Assembly: GCA_017390595.1 (NCBI GenBank)
Contig: JAFPBC010000073.1
Location: 1 to 16,556, forward strand
Reading direction: 5' to 3'
Source of the DNA: Selenomonadales bacterium
GTDB lineage: Bacteria > Bacillota > Negativicutes > RGIG982
Length of the DNA: 16,556 bases
Below, piece after piece: positions 7,083 to 14,588 of this stretch. The number at the start of each line of letters is the position of its first letter. The stretch's first letter is position 1. The notes under the pieces are model-generated. The model ran no database searches, was not told the origin of the DNA, and saw nothing but the letters and a program-made list of their open reading frames with translations. The position numbers and the translations under genes were made by a program.

Positions 7083-7110
7083 AAAAGCAGGGAATATTCC
7101 CTGCTTTTTC
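7083..7110 (+). terminator. Terminator of lysC
   Basis: The stem AAAAGCAGGGAA (7083-7094) pairs with TTCCCTGCTTTT (7097-7108) and runs into a T-rich tail (TTTTTCTTA). It begins 10 nt after the lysC stop codon. Confidence 0.88.
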
Positions 7111-7126
7111 TTATGCCAAGTTTAAT

Positions 7127-7163
7127 GTATACTTGGATACTTACTGTGTATACTTGAATACTT
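7127..7163 (+). repeat. Tandem 16-nt direct repeat upstream of the aminotransferase
   Basis: GTATACTTGGATACTT (7127-7142) recurs as GTATACTTGAATACTT (7148-7163), 15 of 16 identical, with exactly 21 bp between starts. That is two helical turns, so a dimer could bind both copies on one face of the DNA. Each copy itself contains two copies of ATACTT. A TATAAT at 7199-7204 lies downstream. The likely role is an operator, but no known regulator site is recognised. Confidence 0.55.
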
Positions 7164-7198
7164 GAAAAATTGGCAGGAGTACAAATGTTTTAACAGAA

Positions 7199-7204
7199 TA
7201 TAAT
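7199..7204 (+). promoter_or_regulatory. Possible -10 element of the aminotransferase gene
   Basis: A perfect TATAAT lies about 50 nt before the start codon. The expected -35 position (GGAGTA, 7176-7181) does not match the consensus, so the start site is uncertain. An alternative is TTGGAT (7134-7139) with AATACT (7157-7162) at 17-bp spacing, which would lie inside the tandem repeat. Confidence 0.35.
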
Positions 7205-7254
7205 GTAGATATGTGGCAGTGATAAAAGACTGCTATGATAAGGAGGAAAATAGT

Positions 7255-8496
7255 ATGACGATGAGTGTTGCAGCAAATCATGCAAAAGGCAAATTTGCTC
7301 AAGATAATATTTTTGGTGCGAATGCGGCGGCAAATGCGGCAGTCGCAGAAGTAGGTCAAGACAAGGTTGTGAATGCGACGATCGGTGCCTATATGAATGA
7401 TGATGAAAAATTGGCTTGTATTCCTGTTGTAGAAGAAACGTATCGTAAGATCCCGACAAATGAATTCGTCGGCTATGCTCCGATCGCGGGGCTTCCTGCA
7501 TATCTTGATACGGTCATCGACTTGACATTCGGTGACTGCAAACCCAATGCGTATATCGAAGCTGTTGCAACTTCGGGTGGTGCGGGTGCTATCCATCATG
7601 CGATCTGGAACTACACAGACGAAAATGATACCGTATTGACGTCTGATTGGTACTGGGGTCCATACAAAGTATTCTGCCGTGATCTTCTTCGCAAATTTGA
7701 TACCTTCAGACTGTTCGATGAAGAAATGAACTTCGATGTCATGTCGTTCATGGGCAAAACGAATCAGATCCTTACGAAACAAGACAATCTCTTGGTCATT
7801 CTTAATACACCTGCACACAATCCGACAGGCTACAGTTTGACGGAAGGTGACTGGGAACACGTTATGTGGGTGCTTCGCGAAGCGGCGAAAAAACCATCGA
7901 AAAAAATCATCCTTGTGGTCGATATTGCATATCTTGATTATGCAGGCGAGGCCGCACGCGACTTTATGAAACAATTCGAAAACCTGCCCGACAATTTGTT
8001 GGTGCTCATGGCATTCAGTATGTCTAAAGGCTATACGATGTATGGTCAGAGAACAGGCGCTATCATCGGTATCTCTTCCAATAAAGACGTTATCCAAGAA
8101 TTCGTCGATATCAATCAATACAGCAGTCGTGCAACGTGGTCGAATATCAATCGCAGTGCGCAGTATACGCTTCAAGCGATCAACAACGATCCTGAACTGA
8201 AAGCTCGTCTTAACAGCGAACGTAGCGGCTTCTATCAGACTATCCATGATAGAGCGGAAGTGTTTGTGAACGAAGCGGCAGAATGTGGGCTTACGATGCT
8301 TCCGTATCGTGCAGGCTTCTTCTTGACCGTTCCTACCAAAAATGCAGAAGCTGTCTGCGACCGTCTCCATGATGATTATATCTTCGCAGTACCGCTCGCG
8401 GGCGGTATCCGTATCGCGATCTGTGCGATCCCGCAGAAAAAAGTATACGGAATGGCAGGCAAGATCAAAAAAGCCATCGATGAACTCGGTAAATAA
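7255..8496 (+). CDS. Class I/II PLP-dependent aminotransferase
   Basis: A 413-residue cytoplasmic fold-type I aminotransferase, moving an amino group between an amino acid (probably aspartate or aromatic) and a 2-oxo acid. The PLP lysine is Lys258 in FSMSKGYTMYGQR, with Arg266 nearby. Other conserved points are the NPTGY motif (189-193), Asp223 in VVDIAYLDY, which should pair with the pyridine nitrogen, SGGAGAI (108-114) for the phosphate cup, and an Arg in GGIRIAICAI for the substrate carboxylate. The sequence is closer in style to aspartate/tyrosine aminotransferases (AspC type) than to histidinol-phosphate types. The ATG at 7255 follows AGGAGG eight nucleotides upstream; the earlier ATG-like start at 7213 lacks a site. 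It lies behind lysC's terminator, so it is a separate unit, preceded by the tandem repeat. The substrate is not assignable by sequence alone. Confidence 0.88.
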   Translation: MTMSVAANHAKGKFAQDNIFGANAAANAAVAEVGQDKVVNATIGAYMNDDEKLACIPVVEETYRKIPTNEFVGYAPIAGLPAYLDTVIDLTFGDCKPNAYIEAVATSGGAGAIHHAIWNYTDENDTVLTSDWYWGPYKVFCRDLLRKFDTFRLFDEEMNFDVMSFMGKTNQILTKQDNLLVILNTPAHNPTGYSLTEGDWEHVMWVLREAAKKPSKKIILVVDIAYLDYAGEAARDFMKQFENLPDNLLVLMAFSMSKGYTMYGQRTGAIIGISSNKDVIQEFVDINQYSSRATWSNINRSAQYTLQAINNDPELKARLNSERSGFYQTIHDRAEVFVNEAAECGLTMLPYRAGFFLTVPTKNAEAVCDRLHDDYIFAVPLAGGIRIAICAIPQKKVYGMAGKIKKAIDELGK

Positions 8497-8507
8497 GAAT
8501 AATGATA

Positions 8508-8540
8508 AAAAAACAGGATGCAAGAAGCATCCTGTTTTTT
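8508..8540. terminator. Terminator of the aminotransferase gene
   Basis: The stem AAAAAACAGGATGC (8508-8521) pairs with GCATCCTGTTTTTT (8527-8540) around an AAGAA loop. It is a strong hairpin with a long T tract, 11 nt after the stop. Confidence 0.93.
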
Positions 8541-8603
8541 TATGTTTGATTTTAGACAGACGGAGATTGTTTTTTTGTAAAAAAATCGAGAAAAGATAAG
8601 CAT

Positions 8604-8637
8604 AGTCCGATTTAACGGACTGATAGCGTTATATAAT
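8604..8637 (+). promoter_or_regulatory. Promoter of the SWIM gene with an inverted repeat over -35
   Basis: A perfect TATAAT (8632-8637) lies about 30 nt before the start of the SWIM gene. The -35 region (ATTTAA, 8610-8615, 16-bp spacing) is the spacer of a perfect 6-bp inverted repeat, AGTCCG and CGGACT (8604-8609, 8616-8621). The layout suits a repressor site covering the promoter. Confidence 0.45.
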
Positions 8638-8666
8638 GAAGATAAAAGAAACAGTAAGGAAGCGTG

Positions 8667-9479
8667 ATGATAATGATGATGCAAAATGAAAATTATGAAG
8701 GAAAAATTGATAATGCGGAAAGAAAAGAGCAAAAGGTTGTCACACCACGTAAATCGGTCGTGCGTGTTCAGTTTCCGGATAGAGGAATACATCTTTCGTA
8801 TTATAATGATCGATTTGATTTGAAAGTAGGAGATTTGGTGTATGTCGAAGGAAAGTTGCAAGGTTTGCTTGGGCGTGTGATCGAGGTAAACTACCATTTT
8901 AAAATAAAAATAGCCGAATATAAACGTGTGATTACTGTTGTAGATACTAGTATACATGGGAATCTTTTCGCAACAAAAGAGAATTTTATAACATTTGAGC
9001 GTGATGCATTACCGAGGGAGAAAGTTATTGCTTGGTTTAAAGCACCTTCTCAAGAAGAGTTTGCTATCGGATGGGATGATAGTTGTTTTACCTTGGATGA
9101 TTTGAGTGGGATGAATGTGAGTAAAGCTATTAGAAAGCGTGGATATCGGTATTATATTGATGCTCGGATCAAATATATCAGTCTTGATAATGGGCAAGGA
9201 TATGCAATCATATTGGGAAGTGAACTATATGAGGTGGAGTTTGAATGTGTTGGTCGAGAGATTCGAAATCTTTATTGTACATGTTTGTGTGGTTGCAATT
9301 GCAAACACGAAGTTGCAGTTATGCTATATTTAAAAGAATTGTTAGGATTTATTAATCAAGAATATCAAAAAGAATATGAGCATACCGGATATTTCGCGGT
9401 AATTTCTAAAGGAGCGCCGATTAAGAATATCATTCGTAGAAAACGAAATGAAAACTTAGTACATGTAACAAAAATTTAG
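8667..9479 (+). CDS. SWIM zinc-finger protein, orphan
   Basis: A 270-residue protein with a SWIM-type zinc-binding domain (CxCx(n)CxH), a fold linked to DNA or protein binding in SNF2/MuDR-type and bacterial proteins. Residues 160-225 show the family's pattern: RGYRYYIDARI, then GYAIILGSELYEVEF, then the Cys/His cluster with Cys204, Cys206, Cys212 and His214 as the likely ligands (extra Cys208 and Cys210 lie between) and a helix (AVMLYLKELL). The N-terminal part, 30-95, has a strand-rich DLKVGDLVYVEG segment and is not assigned. The ATG at 8667 follows AAGGA; a GTG at 8664 and further ATGs at 8673-8679 are alternatives. The gene is visibly AT-richer (about a third GC in sampled lines) than its neighbours, suggesting transfer. 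Usual SNF2-helicase neighbours are absent. Function unknown. Confidence 0.82.
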   Translation: MIMMMQNENYEGKIDNAERKEQKVVTPRKSVVRVQFPDRGIHLSYYNDRFDLKVGDLVYVEGKLQGLLGRVIEVNYHFKIKIAEYKRVITVVDTSIHGNLFATKENFITFERDALPREKVIAWFKAPSQEEFAIGWDDSCFTLDDLSGMNVSKAIRKRGYRYYIDARIKYISLDNGQGYAIILGSELYEVEFECVGREIRNLYCTCLCGCNCKHEVAVMLYLKELLGFINQEYQKEYEHTGYFAVISKGAPIKNIIRRKRNENLVHVTKI

Positions 9480-9491
9480 AGGTATAACCTC

Positions 9492-9518
9492 AAGCCACCT
9501 GTACAATAGGTGGTTTTT
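9492..9518 (+). terminator. Terminator of the SWIM gene
   Basis: The stem AAGCCACCT (9492-9500) pairs with AGGTGGTTT (9508-9516, one G-T pair) around a GTACAAT loop and is followed by a run of Ts. It starts 12 nt after the stop. Confidence 0.85.
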
Positions 9519-9552
9519 TGCTATATATTACCGCTATTGTAAAAATGCGTTT

Positions 9553-9581
9553 TTGTTGGTATAATTATAAGAGTGTATAAT
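9553..9581 (+). promoter_or_regulatory. Likely promoter of the glgB-esterase-ATP-grasp block
   Basis: TTGTTG (9553-9558) and a perfect TATAAT (9576-9581) are separated by 17 nt, about 70 nt before the glgB start. A second TATAAT (9560-9565) overlaps the spacer and may be an alternative. Confidence 0.6.
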
Positions 9582-9652
9582 GAGGCATTCTCTTTGCAGG
9601 TTTGCCGCAGCTACATGAATGTAATATTTTATTTCGGAGAAGGTGATGTTGT

Positions 9653-11659
9653 ATGTATCGAATTTTGGAGTTGAATCCACAGTTGAAGGCGTTTGAGTCG
9701 GATATTGAGCTTCGTATGAAGTTATATGAGGATACGAAGAAACGTCTTTTGCCGAAGGGTGGTACGCTGAAAGAATTTGCGAATGGACATCATTATTTTG
9801 GCATTCATCATTTGGATGGTGAATGGGTATATCGCGAGTGGGCGCCGAGTGCGCATCAGTTATATTTGACGGGTGAATTCAATGACTGGAACTTGACGGA
9901 GCATCCGATGACACGTCTTGAGAACGGTGTCTGGGAGCTTGTCTTGAAGGGCGACGATGCACTGTGGCATGGCTGCAAGGTCAAGACGGTCGTTGACGCG
10001 AATATGGAAAGAACGACGCATATTCCTCTCTATGCTCGTCGCGTGGTACAAGATAAGGATTCTGTGACATGGTGCGCAGAGGTCGTAGATGATCGCAAAG
10101 TGTTCGAGTGGTCGGATGATAAGTTCAAGCCTGCTCAGACGCTGTATATCTATGAAGCGCACGTCGGCATGGCGCAAGAAGAAGGCAAGGTCGGCAGTTA
10201 TCGTGAGTTTGCGCAGTATGTATTGCCGCGTATCAAAAAGGCGGGTTACAATGCGATCCAGTTGATGGCGATCATGGAGCATCCGTATTATGGCAGCTTC
10301 GGCTATCAGGTAGCGAATTTCTTCGCAGCATCGAGTTGGTTCGGTGAGGCTGAAGATCTGAAATATTTGGTAAATCGCGCGCATAAATTGGGTATGCGAG
10401 TTTTGCTCGATGTCGTTCATTCTCACGCGGTGAAGAATACGGCAGAAGGTATCAATATGTTCGATGGTACCGAGTGGCAGTTCTTCCACAGCGGTGCAAA
10501 AGGCGATCATCCTGCATGGGGAACGAAGTGTTTCAATTACGGCAAGGATGAGGTCATCCATTTCTTGTTATCGAATTTGGCATTCTGGATGACGGAGTAT
10601 CACTTTGACGGTTTCCGTTTTGATGGTATCACATCGATGCTCTACCATGACCATGGTTTGGGTTCGAATTTTGATAATGACAATAAGTATTTTTCGCTCA
10701 ATACGCATACGGAGGCTATCACATACTTGCAGCTGGCCAATGAGCTCATTCGTGAAGTGAAGCCTGATGCTATCACGATCGCTGAGGATATGTCGGGTAT
10801 GCCTGGTATGTGCCTGCCGATCGAAGACGGTGGTATCGGATTCGATTATCGCTTGGGTATGGGCCTTCCCGATATGTGGGTCAAGACGGTAAAAGAGCAG
10901 AAGGACGAAGACTGGAATCTCGGTCAGATGTGGGGCAATATGTGCTTGCGTCGTCCGGGCGAGAATACGGTCGCATATGTAGAGAGCCATGACCAGGCGC
11001 TTGTCGGTGACAAGACGATGATCTTCCGTTTGGCTGATGCGCATATGTATACCGATATGGATAAGGCTTGTCATACGCCTGTTATCGACCGTACGGTCGC
11101 GCTTCATAAGATGATCCGCTTGTTTACGATGGCGGCCGCGGGGGAAGCGTATTTGAACTTCATGGGCAATGAGTTCGGGCATCCCGAGTGGATCGATTTC
11201 CCGCGTGAGGGCAATGACTGGAGCTTCCACTATTGCCGTCGTCAATGGAGTCTCCGCGATAACGGGTTCTTGAAATATCAGTGGCTCGGTGATTTTGACC
11301 AAGATATAGTAAATTTGACGAAGCTGTTCCGTGTATTTACGCAGCGTATGCCTGATCTCAGACTCCTCAAAGAGCCTGAGAAGGTCATCGCGTTCCGTCG
11401 TAAGGGACTCTTGTTCGCGTTCAACTTCCATCCAAGCAAGTCGTATACGAATGTGCTTGTGCCTGTATCGGCTGCCGCGGATTATACGATCGAGTTGTCG
11501 AGTGATGATACGAAGTATGGCGGACAGGGTCTTGTTGAGCGCATGACGTATCAGACGAAGGTGTTTGACGGTCAACATTTTGTAGAGCTTTATTTGCCGG
11601 CACGTACGGCGATCGTTTTGAAAGAAAAACCGCATCGCAAAAGTAAAAAGAAGTCTTAA
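9653..11659 (+). CDS. glgB: 1,4-alpha-glucan branching enzyme, eukaryote-type (GH13_8-like)
   Basis: A 668-residue cytoplasmic enzyme that cuts alpha-1,4 glucan chains and re-attaches them by alpha-1,6 links, making glycogen branches. An N-terminal CBM48 module (YFGIHHLDGEWVYREWAPSA, GEFNDWN) precedes the GH13 barrel. Conserved regions are DVVHSH (253-258), the nucleophile Asp324 in GFRFDGI, the acid/base Glu378 in ITIAEDMSG, and Asp447 in YVESHDQALVGDK. The motifs DGITSMLYHDHG and AEDMSGMPG and the 668-residue length follow the eukaryotic/plant type rather than E. coli GlgB (about 730 residues). The start has GGAGAAGGTGAT nearby. The C-terminus is lysine-rich (HRKSKKKS). No other glycogen gene (glgA, glgC, glgP) is in the window. 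It heads a same-strand block with two esterases and an ATP-grasp protein and may be the only glycogen gene here. Confidence 0.95.
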   Translation: MYRILELNPQLKAFESDIELRMKLYEDTKKRLLPKGGTLKEFANGHHYFGIHHLDGEWVYREWAPSAHQLYLTGEFNDWNLTEHPMTRLENGVWELVLKGDDALWHGCKVKTVVDANMERTTHIPLYARRVVQDKDSVTWCAEVVDDRKVFEWSDDKFKPAQTLYIYEAHVGMAQEEGKVGSYREFAQYVLPRIKKAGYNAIQLMAIMEHPYYGSFGYQVANFFAASSWFGEAEDLKYLVNRAHKLGMRVLLDVVHSHAVKNTAEGINMFDGTEWQFFHSGAKGDHPAWGTKCFNYGKDEVIHFLLSNLAFWMTEYHFDGFRFDGITSMLYHDHGLGSNFDNDNKYFSLNTHTEAITYLQLANELIREVKPDAITIAEDMSGMPGMCLPIEDGGIGFDYRLGMGLPDMWVKTVKEQKDEDWNLGQMWGNMCLRRPGENTVAYVESHDQALVGDKTMIFRLADAHMYTDMDKACHTPVIDRTVALHKMIRLFTMAAAGEAYLNFMGNEFGHPEWIDFPREGNDWSFHYCRRQWSLRDNGFLKYQWLGDFDQDIVNLTKLFRVFTQRMPDLRLLKEPEKVIAFRRKGLLFAFNFHPSKSYTNVLVPVSAAADYTIELSSDDTKYGGQGLVERMTYQTKVFDGQHFVELYLPARTAIVLKEKPHRKSKKKS

Positions 11660-11681
11660 ATAGGTAAGGTGGTTTGAGACA

Positions 11682-11705
11682 GCGATCATGTTTTGACGTG
11701 GTCGC
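11682..11705 (+). repeat. Hairpin between glgB and the first esterase
   Basis: GCGATCATG (11682-11690) pairs with CGTGGTCGC (11697-11705, with two G-T pairs) around TTTTGA. It has no T tract behind it, so it is not a standard terminator; it could stabilise or cap the glgB message. Confidence 0.45.
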
Positions 11706-11747
11706 GATAAGCATTAAATAATTTTAAAAAGAAAAGAGATCCTGAAT

Positions 11748-12512
11748 ATGATTACAAAATGGAATATTACGATTCCCGAGTTGACAGGAAAAGCTGTCAG
11801 ACGGGCTTATGTTTATGTACCGGATGATTGGAAAGAAGGTTCTGACGTTCGTTATCCGGTGCTGTATATGTTCGACGGACACAATGTGTTTTTCGACGAA
11901 GATGCGACGTATGGCAAGAGTTGGGGAATGGCGAAATTCGCCGAATCCAATAATCTGCAATTGATCATTGCTGCGGTGGAATGTAATCATAGTCCGGATA
12001 ATGGGCGATTATCTGAGTATTCGCCGTTTACATTCGATAATTCTAAATTGGGCCGTATCAAAGGCCGCGGGCATATTACGATGAAATGGCTTGTCAATAC
12101 GTTTAAACCGTACATTGACAAGCATTATCCTACGCTTCCCGATCGGAAGCATACGTTTATCGCGGGTAGTTCGATGGGCGGATTGATGAGCTTGTATGCT
12201 GTCATGCGCTACAATCATGTTTTTTCGCGGGCGGCGGCGTTGTCTCCGTCTATCTGGTTCGCGACTGCACAGCTTGATCATTTGCTCAGTCATGCACCGA
12301 TCAAGAAAGACACCATCGTATACATGGATTATGGTTCGCGAGAACTCGGGTTCCATTGGAATATGAAATGGCAGTACAATCGTGTAGCGTCCAAGTTATT
12401 GGAACGCGGTGTGATGCTTGACTGCCGTATCGTTCCGAATGGAGATCACGATGAAGCAACATGGGAGAAACAGATACCATTCTTTATGAATACATTATTT
12501 TATGATCTATAG
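11748..12512 (+). CDS. Alpha/beta-hydrolase-fold esterase (PF00756-like)
   Basis: A 254-residue cytoplasmic serine hydrolase resembling the Fes/esterase-D/CE1 group. It begins with a strand-rich N-terminus and the VYVPDDW and RYPVLYMFDGHNVF segments typical of the family. The nucleophile is Ser142 in AGSSMGGL, the acid is probably Asp194 (VYMDYGSRE) and the base His234 (NGDHDEATW). No signal peptide is present, so it acts inside the cell. The start has only a weak purine-rich site (AAAAGAGA) and an 88-nt gap to glgB that holds a hairpin. It lies 20 nt before a second esterase. Substrate unknown; acylated sugar, peptide or siderophore esters are all possible. Confidence 0.85.
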   Translation: MITKWNITIPELTGKAVRRAYVYVPDDWKEGSDVRYPVLYMFDGHNVFFDEDATYGKSWGMAKFAESNNLQLIIAAVECNHSPDNGRLSEYSPFTFDNSKLGRIKGRGHITMKWLVNTFKPYIDKHYPTLPDRKHTFIAGSSMGGLMSLYAVMRYNHVFSRAAALSPSIWFATAQLDHLLSHAPIKKDTIVYMDYGSRELGFHWNMKWQYNRVASKLLERGVMLDCRIVPNGDHDEATWEKQIPFFMNTLFYDL

Positions 12513-12532
12513 CAGCATAGGAGGATTTTGAG

Positions 12533-13300
12533 ATGGAAACACAATATTTTAGAACGTACAGCTCTGCGTTGGGACGAGAAATGGAGTGCAAAGTATACGG
12601 TCACGCAGGTCGTCCTGTACTCTTTATTCCTTGCCAAGATGGACAGTACATTGACTTTGAAGCATTCCACATGACGGATACTTGGAGACCGTGGATCGAA
12701 TCGGGTCAGGTCATGGTGTTCTCGATCGATACGATCGACAAAGAAACGTGGTCGGCACAAGGCAGTAATGAATACTGGCGTGCTCGTCGTCACGAACAGT
12801 GGATCCGCTACATCGTTGATGAAGTCGTACCTGCTATCCATGCAATGAGCAAAGCACGCAACGGCTGGAAAACAAATCCGGGCATCTTGCTCTTCGGCTG
12901 CAGTATGGGAGCATCGCATTCGGTAAACTTGTTCCTCCGTTTCCCTGATATCTTTGACAGCATGTTGGCACTCAGCGGTCTTTATACGGGTGAATTCGGT
13001 TTCGGCAGTTATATGGATGAAGTCGTATATAATAACTCTCCTGTACATTACATGGCTAATATGCCGTCGCACCATCCGTATGTTGAAAAATACAACCGCA
13101 ACAAAGGTATCATCTGCGTTGGTCAGGGTGCATGGGAAGATACGACGACGACATTCCAGCTCAAACATATCTTCGAAGAAAAAGGGATCAATATTTGGGT
13201 CGACATCTGGGGACATGATGTCAACCATGATTGGCCTTGGTGGCATAAACAAGTGCCGTATTTCTTGCCTAAATTATTAGAAGGTTGGCATTGCAGATAA
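12533..13300 (+). CDS. Second alpha/beta-hydrolase esterase, distinct from the first
   Basis: A 255-residue intracellular hydrolase of the same fold as the preceding gene but clearly not a close duplicate. The nucleophile is Ser124 in FGCSMGASHS; the acid is probably Asp203 (GAWEDTT) and the base His232 (DVNHDWPWW). Tryptophan-rich stretches (WRPWIES and HDWPWWHKQVPYF) look specific to this group. It has AGGAGG close before the ATG and follows the first esterase with 20 nt between, so the two are translated from one message. The 77-nt gap to the ATP-grasp gene has no clear terminator. Two unlike esterases in tandem suggest hydrolysis of a compound with two ester types, or a substrate/product pair, but this is inference. 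Confidence 0.85.
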   Translation: METQYFRTYSSALGREMECKVYGHAGRPVLFIPCQDGQYIDFEAFHMTDTWRPWIESGQVMVFSIDTIDKETWSAQGSNEYWRARRHEQWIRYIVDEVVPAIHAMSKARNGWKTNPGILLFGCSMGASHSVNLFLRFPDIFDSMLALSGLYTGEFGFGSYMDEVVYNNSPVHYMANMPSHHPYVEKYNRNKGIICVGQGAWEDTTTTFQLKHIFEEKGINIWVDIWGHDVNHDWPWWHKQVPYFLPKLLEGWHCR

Positions 13301-13377
13301 GTAAGAATACCTGACTGCTATCAAAACGGTCACCTCTAAAAATACATATTTACATAAGAAAGAGAGCAAAACACAAC

Positions 13378-14577
13378 ATGAAAAACTTTATTTTTATTTC
13401 TCCGAACTTCCCGACGAACTACTGGCATTTCTGCCGTGAACTCAAAAACAACGGCCTCAATGTCCTCGGTATCGGTGAACAGCCGTATGATGAACTCAGC
13501 CAGGAACTCAAAGACAGCTTGAACGAATATTACAAAGTAAACAGCTTGGAAAACTATGACGAAGTATATCGTGCCGTAGCATTCTTCACGTTCAAATACG
13601 GTCGCATCGATTGGCTCGAATCGAACAACGAATACTGGCTCGAAAAAGATGCACAGCTCCGTACGGACTTCAATATCACGAGCGGTTTCCAGACGAAAGA
13701 TATCTCCTTCATCAAATTCAAATCGAAAATGAAAGAGTTCTACAAAAAAGCAAAAATCACGGTAGCTCGTTACCACTTGGTAAAAGACTTGGCAGGTTGC
13801 CGTAAATTCATCAAAAAAGTAGGCTACCCTGTCGTTGTAAAACCGGATAACGGTGTTGGTGCGGCAGCTACGTACAAACTTAAGAACGATGAAGAATTGG
13901 TAAACTTCATCAACGAATATCCGAAAGAAGTACCGTACATCATGGAAGAGTTCCTCAACGCACAGGTCAACTCTTATGACGCGATCGTTGACTCCAACGG
14001 CGATCCGATCTTCGAAACGGGTAACGTAACGCTCTCCAACTTGATGGAAGTCGTTATCAACAAAGACGATTCGATGTACTATATCCATAAAGAATTGCCG
14101 GAAGATATCCGTGCGGCAGGTCGCGCGACGGTAAAAAGCTTCGGCGTAAAAAGCCGTTTCGTTCATTTGGAATTCTTCCGCATGAAAGAGGACCACAAAG
14201 GCCTCAAATTGAAAAAAGGCGACGTTATGGCTCTCGAAGTCAACATGCGTCCGGCAGGTGGTTTCACGCCTGATATGATGAACTTCGCAAACAGCACAGA
14301 CGTATATAAAATCTGGGCTGATATGATCGCATTCGACAAAACGGAAAAAGAACTCGGTGAAACGGCTTACTGCGCATTCCTCGGTCGTCGCGATGAAAAA
14401 GAATATGCGCTCAGCCACGAAGAACTCGCAGCAAAATACAGCGCGAATATGAAAATGGTCGAACGTATTCCGTTCGCACTCTCGGGCGCAATGGGCAACC
14501 AGATGTATCTTGCTAACTTCCAGACACAAGAAGAAATGGAAGCATTCTATAAAGATGCTTGCCTCCCGAAAGCATAA
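13378..14577 (+). CDS. ATP-grasp ligase (carboxylate-amine/thiol ligase-like)
   Basis: A 399-residue protein with a pre-ATP-grasp alpha/beta domain (FISPNFPTNYWHFCRELK) and an ATP-grasp domain over about 115-320. ATP-grasp enzymes activate a carboxylate as acyl-phosphate and join it to an amine, thiol or other nucleophile. Visible catalytic elements are Lys155 in VVVKPDNGVGAA, the Glu pair in YIMEEFLN (190-191), Glu265 in VHLEFF, and the metal/ATP motif LEVNMRPAGGF with Glu287, Asn289 and Arg291. No biotin-carrier or substrate-binding domain is fused. The codon use is strongly biased to AAA, GAA, CGT, GGT, CTC, AAC and GAC, more so than in glgB, suggesting high expression. Its ribosome-binding site (AAAGAGAG) is modest. 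It closes a block with two esterases, and a terminator follows at once. Substrates unknown. Confidence 0.9.
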   Translation: MKNFIFISPNFPTNYWHFCRELKNNGLNVLGIGEQPYDELSQELKDSLNEYYKVNSLENYDEVYRAVAFFTFKYGRIDWLESNNEYWLEKDAQLRTDFNITSGFQTKDISFIKFKSKMKEFYKKAKITVARYHLVKDLAGCRKFIKKVGYPVVVKPDNGVGAAATYKLKNDEELVNFINEYPKEVPYIMEEFLNAQVNSYDAIVDSNGDPIFETGNVTLSNLMEVVINKDDSMYYIHKELPEDIRAAGRATVKSFGVKSRFVHLEFFRMKEDHKGLKLKKGDVMALEVNMRPAGGFTPDMMNFANSTDVYKIWADMIAFDKTEKELGETAYCAFLGRRDEKEYALSHEELAAKYSANMKMVERIPFALSGAMGNQMYLANFQTQEEMEAFYKDACLPKA

Positions 14578-14588
14578 TAACGATATGA

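Noticed and set aside
5852..7084. Long - strand open frame across lysC (410 residues)
   Set aside because: Low-complexity Cys/His/Arg/Phe composition typical of an antisense mirror; lysC itself is certain.
7141..8523. 460-residue - strand open frame across the aminotransferase
   Set aside because: Same antisense-mirror composition, no ribosome-binding site, and the + strand enzyme has a full PLP-site motif set.
8541..9652. SWIM gene region as a mobile element or toxin-antitoxin unit
   Set aside because: No transposase, flanking repeats or small partner gene; only base composition is unusual.
10568..11689. - strand open frame across glgB
   Set aside because: Mirror of a certain gene with no recognisable protein pattern.
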